Origin: Promicromonospora sp. MEB111
GTDB taxonomy: Bacteria > Actinomycetota > Actinomycetes > Actinomycetales > Cellulomonadaceae
NCBI RefSeq assembly: GCF_030209445.1
Contig: NZ_JARVSD010000006.1
Location: forward strand, 62,001 to 126,000
Direction: 5' to 3'
Length of the DNA stretch: 64,000 nt
Every line of letters begins with the position of its first letter. Positions within the stretch are counted from its first letter, which is position 1. The notes beneath the pieces were generated by a model. That model ran no database searches and was not told the DNA's origin. It was given only the letters and a program-made list of their open reading frames with translations. Position numbers and translations under genes: made by a program. Shown piece by piece: positions 42,452 through 51,908 of the stretch.

Positions 42452-44325
42452 GTCCAGGAGAGGTCGGGTCGACGTGATCGGGCGCGGGCTCGACCAGGTG
42501 GCCCGTGGGCCGGGCGTGGCTGCGGACGTGGTGGGCTGGGTCGGTAGGCGATCGCGCTGTGGGTGGGCGTGGTGTGGCAGCCGATCTGGTAGCGGCTGCG
42601 TGGGGTGTAGCCGGGTGCGGGGCCGGTCATGCCGACGGCGGGGGTCCAAACCGGGGTCGGGGGTGGGGGCGCGACCGAGACATAGGTGTGCCCCGTCGGA
42701 GTGACCGTCTCGACGGCGTGCCGCCCGTGGATCTGGGTGGTCTTCTGTGACCAGCCCGGTGCCTGCTTCGCGTGGTTGCACCGGGCGCACAGACCTTGAC
42801 CGTTGTCGAGGCTGGTCGGGCCGCCCTCGGCGTGCGGGGTCACGTGATCCAGGTGACGCACGGGGGCGTCGCACCAGGTGGTGGCACAGATCCCCTGCTC
42901 CCGGGCCCGCAACAGGCTCGCTAGTCCCTGGGGGTGGAACCGGGACGTCGACGTGGTCGCTACCAACCGTCCGTGGGGGTTGACGTAGATCGAGCGCAGC
43001 CACGCGGTGTCGGTGTCGATCGCATGTGCCGCCAGGTTCCGGGCGACCGGGGCCGGGACGGTGCCGACCCCTGCGGGGGTGCCTTCAAGGACCACAGCGG
43101 GCTCGTCGCCACGGGCGAGAAGGGTCTGGTCGGAGACGAGCAGGTTGATCGTGACCGGCACATCCTCGGCATGGCCGGGCTCGCGTCCGGTGGTGCGCGA
43201 GGGTGTCGGCCATGATCTGCCCCACCCCACGCTCGTCCCCCGTGGCCTTGGTGGTCTGGGCGTGAGTCTTGAGCTGGGCGTAGGCCTGGACACCCTGGGC
43301 CATCGGGACCAAGGCGGTCAGGTAGACCATCAGGTCCGGTGCCGGGCGGATGGACACCCGTCGTTCGGTCACCGCGCGCGCGTTGCGCTTCACGCACGCG
43401 TGCACGTCCAGCCGGGCGGCGAGTTCCTTGATGCGGGCGACCAGGCGGCGGGTGCCCATCCTCGCCAGCTCCGCCAGATGTGCCGGGCCGCAGATCTCCT
43501 CGTCGATCAGGGCACGGTGTTCCACCGTCAGGTGGGAGGTCTCCCGCACCAGGAGCGTGGCCCGCCACTGGGACAACACCCCCGAGCGCAGCGCGTTGAA
43601 CGTGTGGGGCATCTGCGTGACCCACACCCGGGACGTGCTCACGAACCCAGCCCCTGCATGCGGGCTCACCCGCAACGCAGCACCGACCTGGTTCGGCACC
43701 CCGCGACCCTGCCGCTCGGCGCGAATGGACTGCCGGGCCTCCTCGGCACGCGTGGCCTCGTCCAGGACGACCGCCAGCCGTGCTTGGGTCGCGGTGATCG
43801 CGTTCTTGACCGCCTCCAGCTCACCGAGCAGGTCGACGCATTCGGCCTGCACGGCCCGCGCATCCACGACCGAGTCAACAGCACCAGACCTGGTGTCAGT
43901 GGCTCCGGGCAGGATCATGCCTGCCAGTAGTTCCCGCACCGCCCGCACGCCCGCCACGTCAACGACCCCGCCGGGCACGGGCGCACCGGACGCCCTGTCG
44001 CCATCGGGCAGCACAGGGCGAACAGGCTGTCCGCCCGCCGCCGTCAGTACCTCACCCGTTCGCGTCATGCCATCAACATATGGCACACCCGTTCGCACCG
44101 CTCGTCGAACCAACCCGATCTGCCGACAGCAGAATCGCCTGCTCGTCTGGGGGAAGCCCTTGGAACTCGGCGGCCGGCGGCCCGAACGGACGGTCGTCTC
44201 GTCGATCACGCCAGACGCTCGTCGCGGGGACGGAAACCTCAGGGACACCCGTGCGGGCCACAGCACAGGACCGCGCAGCACAGGACCGCGCGGTTCGCCC
44301 GACTGCCCACCGCCCCACGACGCCG
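42438..44325 (-). repeat. Large direct repeat, copy B (DUF222-HNH block)
   Basis: This is the counterpart of 878-3060, same orientation, ~39 kb away. Similarity starts at GTCAGGTGG, includes both domains and the leader (CAGAATCGCCTG, GGGGGAAGCCCTTGGA), and ends near CCACCGCCCCAC at ~44310-44322. It lacks the 55-codon segment and the expanded octamer array of copy A. Confidence 0.8.
42439..44068 (-). pseudogene. DUF222 / HNH endonuclease gene, copy B, frameshifted
   Basis: From ATG 44068 (TRTGEVLTAAGG) the DUF222 part reads through the site broken in copy A (RPAPDLMVYLTALVP). It loses frame after GQIMADTL at about 43200. There copy A has GTGCGTTCGATGAGGG on the plus strand and copy B GTGCGCGAGGG, a net 5-base loss. 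The remaining HNH part continues in another frame (REPGHAEDVPVTINLL) with an intact nuclease motif HLDHVTPHAEGG...CARCNHAK and ends at 42439. No overlap-restart signal is evident at the break. Together copies A and B contain one complete intact gene sequence. Confidence 0.8.
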
Positions 44326-44428
44326 GGCGATCGGGATCCCGGGGCGGCTGGCATCTCTGGAGTCCTGCTACTTCCGTCCCGGCCCGCCCCGCCTCGTCAG
44401 GTCTCACCCGAGCCCTACGGTGGGGCCC
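44069..44428. other. Intergenic region upstream of HNH copy B
   Basis: 360 bases without a gene. About 250 belong to the repeat leader, with a duplicated CAGCACAGGACCGCGC stretch near 44262-44292. The rest is a unique A/T-poor region before the VOC gene. Confidence 0.55.
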
Positions 44429-44812
44429 ATGGCGAGACTTCACGACGTGGTGTTCGACTGCCGCCACCCCGCATCCCTGGCCCGGTTCTGGGCGGTCGTC
44501 CTGGACGGCTACGCCGTCGCCCCGTACGACGACGAGGAGCTCGACCGGCTGCGCACCCTCGGCGTCCACGACCCGGAGGACGACCCGTCCGTGCTGGTCG
44601 AGGGGCCTGCCGGCGCTCCGCGGCTGTTCTTCAACCGGGTACCCGAGCCCAAGACCGTGAAGAACCGCGTGCACCTCGACGTCCGCGCCCCCGACCGGGA
44701 CGCCGAGGTGGCGCGCCTGGTCGCGGCGGGCGCGTCCCAGGTCGGCCGGCACGAGAACTGGGTGGTCCTGGCCGATCCCGAGGGCAACGAGTTCTGCGTC
44801 CTCCCCGAGTAG
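44429..44812 (+). CDS. VOC-superfamily (glyoxalase-like) protein
   Basis: The protein has 127 residues from ATG 44429; GTG 44420 is an alternative. It has the glyoxalase-like pattern with ARLHDVVFDCRHPASLARFW at the N-terminus, PRLFFNRVPEPKTVKNRVHLDVRAPDRDAEVARLVAAGA in the middle and WVVLADPEGNEFCVLPE at the end, giving one beta-alpha-beta-beta-beta pair. Candidate metal-type ligands are His, His and Glu. This Glyoxalase_6-like subgroup is usually annotated without a reaction. Single gene, convergent with the ROK operon. Confidence 0.85.
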   Translation: MARLHDVVFDCRHPASLARFWAVVLDGYAVAPYDDEELDRLRTLGVHDPEDDPSVLVEGPAGAPRLFFNRVPEPKTVKNRVHLDVRAPDRDAEVARLVAAGASQVGRHENWVVLADPEGNEFCVLPE

Positions 44813-44825
44813 CGGCCCCGCCCGC

Positions 44826-46007
44826 CTAGGCGGCAGTGGGCAGCAGCGCGTCCCGGAACGCCGCGACCGCCGCGCCGCACGCCCAGTCGATGAACGTGTG
44901 CCGCCGCACCACCAGGCGGCAGTTGGCCGCCGCGCCGAACGCGTGCGCCGCGAACTCCTCGCGGATCCGGCGCTCGTACAGGTCGTACTCCATGACGCCC
45001 TCGCCCGCGATGACCACCACCTCCGGGTCCACCAGGTTGGCGGTGACCGCGAGGGCCGCGCCGATGGCGGTGCCCGCGCGGTCGAACGCGTCGACGGCGG
45101 TCCGGTCGCCCGCGTGCGCGAGGGAAACGGCGTCCGCGAGCGTGAGCGTGGGGTCACCGTGGCCGGCGCGCACGGCGTCGCGGATGGCGCCCGAGGAGGC
45201 CACCGCCTCCACGCAGCCGCGGCGGCCGCACACGCACACGGCGTCGGGGGAGGCCAGGGGCAGGTGGCCGATCTCGCCGACCACGCCGTGCGCCCCGACC
45301 ACGACGTCGCTGTTGACGTAGATGCCGCAGCCGATGCCCGCGCCGATCGTGACGATGGCGAAGCTCTCCGCCTCCACGCCGAGCCCGAACCACTGCTCGG
45401 ACCGGGCGAGCGCGCGCACGTCGTTCTCGACGACGACCGGCAGTCCGACCTCCCGCGCGACCGCCGCACCCAGGGGCACGTTGGCCCACCCCAGCAGCGG
45501 GGAGTGGCGCACCACGCCGGAGCCCGTGTCGATGTCGCCCGACGCCGACACGCCGAGGCCGACGAGACGGTCGGCGCTGTCGCCGAGCTTGTCGATCAGC
45601 CGCCGCGCGCAGCGGACGATCTCGCGCGTGACCGTCTCGGGGTCGTGCCGCTCGAGCGCGCGCCGGGTGGAGGTGAGCACCTCGTTGCCGATGCTCACCG
45701 CGACGGCCACGATCTCGTCGGCGTTGACCTTGACGCCGATGGCCAGCATGGAGCGGGGCACCACGCTCAGCGGGTAGACGGGCCGCCCCGGGGACGAGCT
45801 CTCGGCGTGCTCGCCGACGGTCACGAACCCGTCGCGGATCAGCGGGCTGACCGTCTTGGTCACCTTTGCCTGGGACAGGCCGGTCAGCCGGCCGATCTCG
45901 ATCCGGCTCACCGGGCCGTGCGTGATGATGCGCGTGAAGATCTCCGCCGACGTCGTCGTGCGCAGCTTGGGGCGGCGCGGCGGCGTCGGGGGCGGCGTGG
46001 CACTCAT
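44826..46007 (-). CDS. ROK-family transcriptional regulator
   Basis: The protein has 393 residues from ATG 46007 with GAGG upstream. The N-terminal winged helix is at ~20-75 (SAEIFTRIITHGPVSRIEIGRLTGLSQAKVTKTVSPLIRDGFV). The ROK sugar-kinase-like domain follows, with VVVENDVRALARSE, IGAGIGCGIYVN, GEIGHLPL and the zinc site VCVCGRRGCVEAVAS. The kinase Asp is present in GENDVR-like context, so sugar binding is likely. It is the last gene of the operon from 52868 and is presumably its repressor, responding to a released sugar. A long perfect hairpin precedes it. Confidence 0.93.
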   Translation of the reverse strand: MSATPPPTPPRRPKLRTTTSAEIFTRIITHGPVSRIEIGRLTGLSQAKVTKTVSPLIRDGFVTVGEHAESSSPGRPVYPLSVVPRSMLAIGVKVNADEIVAVAVSIGNEVLTSTRRALERHDPETVTREIVRCARRLIDKLGDSADRLVGLGVSASGDIDTGSGVVRHSPLLGWANVPLGAAVAREVGLPVVVENDVRALARSEQWFGLGVEAESFAIVTIGAGIGCGIYVNSDVVVGAHGVVGEIGHLPLASPDAVCVCGRRGCVEAVASSGAIRDAVRAGHGDPTLTLADAVSLAHAGDRTAVDAFDRAGTAIGAALAVTANLVDPEVVVIAGEGVMEYDLYERRIREEFAAHAFGAAANCRLVVRRHTFIDWACGAAVAAFRDALLPTAA

Positions 46008-46023
46008 GGGAAACCTCGTCCTC

Positions 46024-46060
46024 GGCCTGGGCGCGGCGCACGAGGCGCCGCGCCCAGGCC
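46024..46060 (-). terminator. Perfect 16-bp hairpin between binding-protein and ROK genes
   Basis: Arms 46024-46039 and 46045-46060 are exact complements around the 5-base loop ACGAG. In the transcript it lies eight bases after the SBP stop and 17 before the ROK start. No U-run follows, so partial termination or 3'-end protection of the receptor message is likely. Confidence 0.7.
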
Positions 46061-46068
46061 GGCCGTCA

Positions 46069-47427
46069 CTACTTGGAAAGAATCTCCTGGGCCTTGTCCG
46101 CGGCCTCCTGCCACACGTCGTCGTCACGCTGGTGGCTGTAGTACGCCTCGAACAGCGGCTGCAGCTCCGACTTGAGCTCCGCGCCGTTGCGGTAGGCCAG
46201 CGACGGCTCGAGCTCATCGTTCTTCGCGTAGTTGACGAACACGCTCAGGTCGACGCCCTTGTCGAGCTGGTCCGCGGCGAGCGCGTCCATGGCCGACGGG
46301 ATGGACGGGAAGAACGAGCCCGACGTCAGCGCGGCGCTCTCCTGGCACTCGGCCGTGCCCATGAACGAGATCCAGTCCCAGGCCGCCTGCTTGACCTTGC
46401 TGCCCGACCAGAGCATGTTGCCGTTGGAGTTGCTCATCACCACGCGGGTCTCGCCGTCCGGGCCGAGCACGTTGGGCGCGATGCCGACCGACATGTCGGG
46501 CAGCTTGGCGAACGTCGTGGCCGACCACGAGCCGCCGGAGATCATCGCGACCGAGCCCGAGCCGAGCTGCTCGGTGTCACCGACGGTGAACTGGCCGAAC
46601 TCCGGGGCGAGGCCGCGGTCGGACAGGCCGCGCAGGTAGTCCATGGTCTCGGTGAACGCCGGGTCGTCGAAGGCGAAGGACGTCGGCCAGGCCGCCGGCT
46701 CGCGCATCGTCCAGTCCGACGAGGCGGCGAACTGGTACCAGGTGGTCTGCCCGAGGTAGTCGGCCGTGCCGAGCGCCCCGATGCCGTAGACCGCGACCTT
46801 GTCCTTGTCGAAGCCCTTCTCGTCGCCGCGCCTGCCGTTCTCGTCGACGGTGAGGCGGGCGACGACCTCGTCGAAGGTGCCACCGTCCTCCGGGTTCCAG
46901 GTCATGTTCTGGACGTCGTCCTCGGAGAGGCCCGCGTCCTTGAGCATGTCCTTGTTGTAGTAGAACGCCGACCCGGCCCAGTCGAGCGGCAGGGCGTACT
47001 GCTTGTCGTCCGTGTACGTGAAGGCGGGGACGCCCACGTTGAACACGCCCAGGTCGTAGTCCGACTCGGCGATGTAGTCGTCGAGCGGCTCGAGCTGGCC
47101 CTGCTTCGCGTACGAGTCGAGGAACTCCACGCTGTTCTGGAACGCGTCGGGGGCGTTGCCGGCGACGAAGCCCGCCGTCAGCTTGGTGAAGTAGTCGTCC
47201 ACCGCGTACTGGGTGATGTTGACCGTGATGTCGGGGTACTTCTCCTGGAACGCGGGCAGGCAGGTCTTGTAGGACTCCGCCTGCTTCTCGTCCCAGGTCC
47301 ACCAGTTGACGGTGCCCGCGTGGGCGCCCTCCTCGGCCGCTCCGCCGGCGGAGCCGCCCGCGCAGGCGGCCAGCGAGACGGTGACAGCGGCTGCAGCGAC
47401 GATGCTCAGCATGTGCTTCGGTTTCAT
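46069..47427 (-). CDS. Extracellular sugar-binding lipoprotein
   Basis: The protein has 452 residues from ATG 47427. The lipoprotein signal ends SLAAC with Cys22, then a Gly/Ala linker. The mature domain is of the family-1 sugar-binding class: GTVNWWTWDEKQAESYKTCLPAFQEKYPDITV, NAPDAFQNSVEFLDSYAKQGQLEPLDDYIAE, LPLDWAGSAFYYNKDMLKDAGL and MISGGSWSATTFAKLPDMSVG. It serves the permeases at 50874-52868. Its position after two catabolic genes is unusual; a strong hairpin follows. Confidence 0.92.
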   Translation of the reverse strand: MKPKHMLSIVAAAAVTVSLAACAGGSAGGAAEEGAHAGTVNWWTWDEKQAESYKTCLPAFQEKYPDITVNITQYAVDDYFTKLTAGFVAGNAPDAFQNSVEFLDSYAKQGQLEPLDDYIAESDYDLGVFNVGVPAFTYTDDKQYALPLDWAGSAFYYNKDMLKDAGLSEDDVQNMTWNPEDGGTFDEVVARLTVDENGRRGDEKGFDKDKVAVYGIGALGTADYLGQTTWYQFAASSDWTMREPAAWPTSFAFDDPAFTETMDYLRGLSDRGLAPEFGQFTVGDTEQLGSGSVAMISGGSWSATTFAKLPDMSVGIAPNVLGPDGETRVVMSNSNGNMLWSGSKVKQAAWDWISFMGTAECQESAALTSGSFFPSIPSAMDALAADQLDKGVDLSVFVNYAKNDELEPSLAYRNGAELKSELQPLFEAYYSHQRDDDVWQEAADKAQEILSK

Positions 47428-47440
47428 GATTCCTCTTCGA

Positions 47441-48433
47441 TCAAGGGACCGGGTGGGTTCGGTTCGGGTTGGTAGGGCCGGCGGTCGTCCCGAGCAGGCG
47501 GCCGAGCACGTCGAGCGCGCCCTGCCGGTCGAGGCTGCCGCCGGCGTCATGGCCGTTGGACGGCCAGACGGTGATGTCGTGCTGCGCCGCGTACTCGTTG
47601 TGCGCGGCGAACACGGTTTCCGGGGGAGTGATGTCGTCGTCGAGCCCGCAGGAGAACCAGGCGGGCGTGCGCGCGAGGCGCGCGAAGTTGACCACGTCCA
47701 CGTAGCGGAGCGTGGCCAGGGCGCGCTCGCGGCGCGCCCGGTCCCGGGCCAGCAGGTCGGCGAGCTCCCGGTAGGGCCCGTGCGCGCTCAGGGTGAGCGC
47801 ACCCGGGAGGTCCGCGAGGAACGGCGCCTGGGCGAGCACGGCCGACACGTCGTCGGCGAGGTACCCGGCGGCCAGCGCGATCCCGGCGCCCTGGCTGTTG
47901 CCGAGCACCGCCACGCGGCCGGGGTCGACGCCCGGCAGCAGCCGGACGGCGTCCACGGCGCGGGCCGCGTCGGTGAGCACGCGCCGGTAGTAGTAGCCGG
48001 CCGGGTCCGCGAGGCCGCGCGTGATGTACCCGGTGCTGTCGCCCCACGGGCCGTCCGGCGTGGAGCCGTCGCCCTGGCCGCGGGTGTCCATGACCAGGTG
48101 GGCGTAGCCCGCCGCGGCCCAGGTCAGGTCGTCGATCGCGTGCCCGCGGCCCGCGCCGTACCCGGTGAAGTGGACCACCGCGGGCAGCAGGCCGTCGCGG
48201 TGCCGCGGCAGCCGGAGCCACGCGCGCACCGGCTCGCCGCCGAACCCGGGAAAGGTCACGTCGAGCACGTCGATCGCGCCGAGCAGGGTCTCCACCGGGA
48301 CGGCGGACGGCGGCGCGTCGTACCGCCGGGCCTCGGCGAGGGTGTCGCGCCAGAACCCGGCGAAGTCGTCCGGCAGCTCCTGCGTCGAGCGGTAGGCGCG
48401 CAGGGCGGGCTCGCGGGGGTCCGGGATGGTCAT
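47441..48433 (-). CDS. Acetyl-xylan esterase / cephalosporin-C deacetylase family (CE7)
   Basis: The protein has 330 residues from ATG 48433 (ATGA overlap with GH95). No signal peptide, so cytoplasmic. The CE7 features are the N-terminal DFAGFWRDTLAEARRYDAP, PAVVHFTGYGAGRG (oxyanion), MDTRGQGDGS (the RGQ motif), VLGNSQGAGIALAAGYL (nucleophile Ser), GLDDDITPPETVFAAHN (Asp) and SNGHDAGG (His). CE7 enzymes remove acetyl groups from short xylo- or other oligosaccharides. It would deacetylate imported oligosaccharides before the glycosidases act. Confidence 0.9.
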   Translation of the reverse strand: MTIPDPREPALRAYRSTQELPDDFAGFWRDTLAEARRYDAPPSAVPVETLLGAIDVLDVTFPGFGGEPVRAWLRLPRHRDGLLPAVVHFTGYGAGRGHAIDDLTWAAAGYAHLVMDTRGQGDGSTPDGPWGDSTGYITRGLADPAGYYYRRVLTDAARAVDAVRLLPGVDPGRVAVLGNSQGAGIALAAGYLADDVSAVLAQAPFLADLPGALTLSAHGPYRELADLLARDRARRERALATLRYVDVVNFARLARTPAWFSCGLDDDITPPETVFAAHNEYAAQHDITVWPSNGHDAGGSLDRQGALDVLGRLLGTTAGPTNPNRTHPVP

Positions 48434-50877
48434 GAGGTCTCCCCGAACAGGCTGTCGGCGGCGACGGGCGAGCCCACGGGCACCGTCCGGGACCGCCCGG
48501 CGAAGCTCACGGTCACGTCGCGCGGGCCGGCGCCCACGACGTCGTGCAGACGCAGCGCGACCGGGCGGCCGCCCCGCCAGTCGAGGTCCACCGCGATGCC
48601 CCCGCGGGTGCGCACACCGGTGATCCGGCCGTCGGGCCAGGCCGCCGGAAGGGCGGGCAGCAGCCGGACCGGGCTGTCGGGCGTGCCCTCGCCGGTGCCG
48701 ACCAGCATCTCGGCGATGGCCGCGGCCAGGCCGAAGTTGCCGTCGATCTGGAACGGCGGGTGCGTCGAGAACAGGTTCGGCAGCAGCCCGCCCCACTCCG
48801 AGCCGTCCGGCGGCGCGTCGAGGTCGGGGTCCCCGGGGTAGGGGGTGGTCGCCTCGCGCAGCAGGTCGCGCGCGACGTCGCCGTCGCCCAGTCGTGCCCG
48901 CATCGCGATCTTCCACGACCAGGACCAGCCCATGGCCCCCGGCCCGCGGGCGTCGAGGGTGCGGCGGGCGGCGTCGGCCAGCTCCGGGGTGCGCTCCACG
49001 TCGACGGCATGCAGCGGGTGCAGCCCGATCAGGAGTGACAGGTGGCGGTGGTGCGGTTCGAGCGAGGCCGAGTCGTCGCCCCATTCGTACAGGGTGCCGT
49101 CGTCGGCCACGCGCAGCGGCGCGATGCGGGGCAGCGCGGCGCGGATCTCGTCGAGCAGCGTCGCGTCCGCGGCGTCCGCCACGCCCACGGCCTCCGCGGC
49201 CGCGAGCGTGCGTTCGAGCGTCGCCCGGATCAGGCTGAGGTCCATCGCGGACGACGTGGAGACGGCGCCGGACGTGCCGTCGGCGCGCAGGAAGAAGTTC
49301 TCGGGCGACGTCGACGGCGAGGTGCCGAGCGTGCCGTCCGGGCCGGCCACCAGCCAGTCGAGCGCGAAGGCACTCGCGCCGAGCAGCAGCGGGAGCACCC
49401 GCCCCGCGAGCTCGTCGCGGTCGCGTCCGTACTCCCAGCGCTGCCACAGGTGGTCCGCGAGCCACAGGCCGCCCATCGGCCAGAACGCCCACGACGTCGG
49501 GCTGTGCCCGGCGCCGACGGGCAGCGCGTACCCCCACGGGTCGGTGTTGTGGTGCGCCACCCAGCCGCGGGCGCCGTAGAGCTCGCCGGCCACCGCACGG
49601 CCCTCGCCGGCGACGCGCTCGATCAGGTCGAGCAGCGGCTCGTGCAGCTCGCCCAGGCCGGTGCGCTCGGCGAGCCAGTAGTTCATCTGGGTGTTGATGT
49701 TGATCGTGTAGTTGGACGACCACGGCGGCCGCATCGACGCGTTCCAGATGCCCTGCAGGTTGGCCGGCGGCGAGCCGGGCCGCGACGACGAGACGAGCAG
49801 GTAGCGGCCGTACGCGTAGATCACGCGCGCCAGGGCGCGGTCGTCCGCGTCGGCCAGGAGGGCGTCGACGTCGACGGGCTCGTCGCCGGCGGGGACGCCC
49901 AGCTCCAGGCCCGACCGGCCGAGCAGCTCGCGCGCGGCGGCCTCGTGCCGGGCGCGCAGCGCTCCGGCGCCGGACGCCGCGACGTCCTGCGCGTGCCGGG
50001 TGGCGCGCGCGACGAGCTCGTCGCGCGGCGCCTGCGGCTCGTGCCGCCACCAGCGGCGCGCGTTCGTCTCGGTCGTGACCGCGAGCAGGACGCGGCGCGC
50101 CCCGGTGATCACGACCTCGTGCGTCCCGGGCACCACGGTCGCCGCGCCGTCGGTGCGCACCGCCACGGCGACGGCGGCGGCCGGGTCGAACCCGGATCCG
50201 CCGACGGCCTCCGGCCCGCCCTCGCGCCAGACGTGCGCGACGGCGTCGGGCTCGTGCTTCGGCGCGCCGTCGACCGGCGTCTCCACCAGCAGGGACAGGT
50301 GCGCGAGGCCGCCGTCGGACACCCCGGCGTCCGAGCCCGCGACCCGCAGCGGCGACCGCAGCCGCACCACCGCGGAGACGGGAGAGTCGGCGACGAGCTC
50401 GACCACGAGCGCGCCGTCGGCCGCGGAGACCCAGGTGGCGCGGCGCACGGGCACGCCGTCCAGCAGGAAGGTCTCGTCGACCACCGCGGACGACAGGTCG
50501 AGCACCCGCTCGTACCCGGTCGTGTCGATCCGGCCGAGGTCCAGGTCGAGGTCGCCGAGCGGCAGGAACTCCTGGCTCCACGGGCCCTCGAAGGTGCGCA
50601 GCAGGCGTTCTGTCTCGTCGTCGTCGTGCCGGGCGACGGCGTCCCGTACCTGGGCGAGGCGCTCGGGACCCGCGCCGCCGGCGACGACGGCGTCGAGCGC
50701 GCGCCGCGGGCCGTCGGGGGTGCCCGACCACAGCGAAGCGTCGTTGAGCCCGATGCGCCCGCGGGCGTCGCCCAGCACCATGCCGCCGATCTCTCCGTTG
50801 CCCACGGGCGTCGCCTCGCCCCAGCGCGCGGCGCGCGCGGTCCAGCGCAGGCGGACCGGGCGCGGTGCGGTACTCAC
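48430..50877 (-). CDS. Glycoside hydrolase family 95 (alpha-L-fucosidase/galactosidase type)
   Basis: The protein has 815 residues from GTG 50877. It opens LRWTARAARWGEATPVGNGEIGGMVLGD as in GH95 and contains NLQGIWN, then PPWSSNYTININTQMNYWLAE (the Asn pair that activates catalytic water), STSPENFF (acid Glu) and HPPFQIDGNFGLAAAIAEM (Asp), so the catalytic set is complete. No signal peptide is seen. GH95 members hydrolyse alpha-1,2-L-fucosides or alpha-L-galactosides as in xyloglucan side chains. It is flanked by an esterase and importer, fitting intracellular trimming of a decorated plant oligosaccharide. Confidence 0.93.
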   Translation of the reverse strand: MSTAPRPVRLRWTARAARWGEATPVGNGEIGGMVLGDARGRIGLNDASLWSGTPDGPRRALDAVVAGGAGPERLAQVRDAVARHDDDETERLLRTFEGPWSQEFLPLGDLDLDLGRIDTTGYERVLDLSSAVVDETFLLDGVPVRRATWVSAADGALVVELVADSPVSAVVRLRSPLRVAGSDAGVSDGGLAHLSLLVETPVDGAPKHEPDAVAHVWREGGPEAVGGSGFDPAAAVAVAVRTDGAATVVPGTHEVVITGARRVLLAVTTETNARRWWRHEPQAPRDELVARATRHAQDVAASGAGALRARHEAAARELLGRSGLELGVPAGDEPVDVDALLADADDRALARVIYAYGRYLLVSSSRPGSPPANLQGIWNASMRPPWSSNYTININTQMNYWLAERTGLGELHEPLLDLIERVAGEGRAVAGELYGARGWVAHHNTDPWGYALPVGAGHSPTSWAFWPMGGLWLADHLWQRWEYGRDRDELAGRVLPLLLGASAFALDWLVAGPDGTLGTSPSTSPENFFLRADGTSGAVSTSSAMDLSLIRATLERTLAAAEAVGVADAADATLLDEIRAALPRIAPLRVADDGTLYEWGDDSASLEPHHRHLSLLIGLHPLHAVDVERTPELADAARRTLDARGPGAMGWSWSWKIAMRARLGDGDVARDLLREATTPYPGDPDLDAPPDGSEWGGLLPNLFSTHPPFQIDGNFGLAAAIAEMLVGTGEGTPDSPVRLLPALPAAWPDGRITGVRTRGGIAVDLDWRGGRPVALRLHDVVGAGPRDVTVSFAGRSRTVPVGSPVAADSLFGETS

Positions 50878-51863
50878 TTGAGCCCCGAGAAGCCGATGGA
50901 GTCCACGATCCGGCGGCCGAACGCGAGGAACAGCACCAGCATGGGCAGCGCCGCGACCAGCGTGGCGGCCATCAGGCCCGCCCAGTCCGGCGCGGCCTGC
51001 GGCGACGACTGCTTGAACACGGCCAGGGCGAGCGTGAGCGGGCGCACGCTGTCGTCGCTGGTGACCAGGAGCGGCCAGAAGTAGTCGTTCCAGGCGCCGA
51101 TGAAGCCCAGGATGGACAGCGTGGTCACGGGGCCCGACGTCATCGGCAGCGTGATCTGGAACAGCACGCGCAGCCGGCTCGCGCCGTCGATCAGCGCGGC
51201 CTCCTCGATCTCACGGCTGAGGCCGAGCATGAACTGGCGCAGGAAGAAGATGTTGAACGCCGAGAACAGCGCTCCCGGCAGGATCAGCCCGCCGAACGTG
51301 TTGAGCAGGCCCAGGTCCTTGATCAGCACGAAGTTCGGCAGGAGCGTCAGGATGCCGGGCACCATGAGCGCCGTGAGCAGGATCGAGAACACGAGGTCCC
51401 GGCCGGGCCACTCGAGGCGGGCGAACGCGTAGGCGGCGATCAGCGAGAAGAACACGACCAGGCCGGTCGAGAGCGTCGCGAAGATCAGCGAGTTCAGCGC
51501 GAAGTGCAGGATGTTGATGCTGGCGCCCGAGCCGCCCTCCGCGAGCGACTCCGCCGACGTCGCGATGCCGAGCACCCGGCGGAACGCGCCGAGCGTGAAG
51601 TCGACCGGCAGCAGCGACGACGGGTGGGTGATCAGGGCGTAGTTGTTCGAGAACGACGTGCGCAGGATCCAGTAGAACGGGAAGAGCGTCACGAGCACGA
51701 CGCCGCCGAGGTAGGTCCAGGCGACGGCGCGCCCCAGGCTGGGGCGACGCCGGGCGGGCGATGGCCGGGTGCCGGCACGGCTGGTCGGACGGGCGGCGGG
51801 CCGGACGGTGTCGGCGGCAGGAGGTGCGGATGCGGAAGCGGCTGCGGATGCGGATGCGGACAT
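50874..51863 (-). CDS. Carbohydrate ABC transporter permease (MalG-like)
   Basis: The protein has 329 residues from ATG 51863, with GAGGA eight bases upstream; GTG 51878 is less well placed. The N-terminus is an unusual ~50-residue Ala/Ser/Pro/Arg-rich tail (SASASAAASASAPPAAD) before the first span AVAWTYLGGVVLVTLFPFYWIL. Six spans, the EAA loop IEEAALIDGASRLRVLFQITLPM and WNDYFWPLLV are typical of CUT1. Its stop overlaps the GH95 start. Confidence 0.92.
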   Translation of the reverse strand: MSASASAAASASAPPAADTVRPAARPTSRAGTRPSPARRRPSLGRAVAWTYLGGVVLVTLFPFYWILRTSFSNNYALITHPSSLLPVDFTLGAFRRVLGIATSAESLAEGGSGASINILHFALNSLIFATLSTGLVVFFSLIAAYAFARLEWPGRDLVFSILLTALMVPGILTLLPNFVLIKDLGLLNTFGGLILPGALFSAFNIFFLRQFMLGLSREIEEAALIDGASRLRVLFQITLPMTSGPVTTLSILGFIGAWNDYFWPLLVTSDDSVRPLTLALAVFKQSSPQAAPDWAGLMAATLVAALPMLVLFLAFGRRIVDSIGFSGLK

Positions 51864-51908
51864 GCGGGGGTTCCTCACTGGTTCGGGGCGGCGCGGACGG
51901 GCGACGGG

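Noticed and set aside
44823-44832. CGCCTAGGCG palindrome between VOC and ROK genes as an operator
   Set aside because: It contains the ROK stop codon and lies at convergent 3' ends; at best a weak terminator.
43085-45469. 794-codon minus-strand frame joining the ROK region to DUF222 copy B
   Set aside because: Only the part after ATG 44068 matches DUF222; the rest is antisense to the VOC gene or out of phase in the ROK gene.
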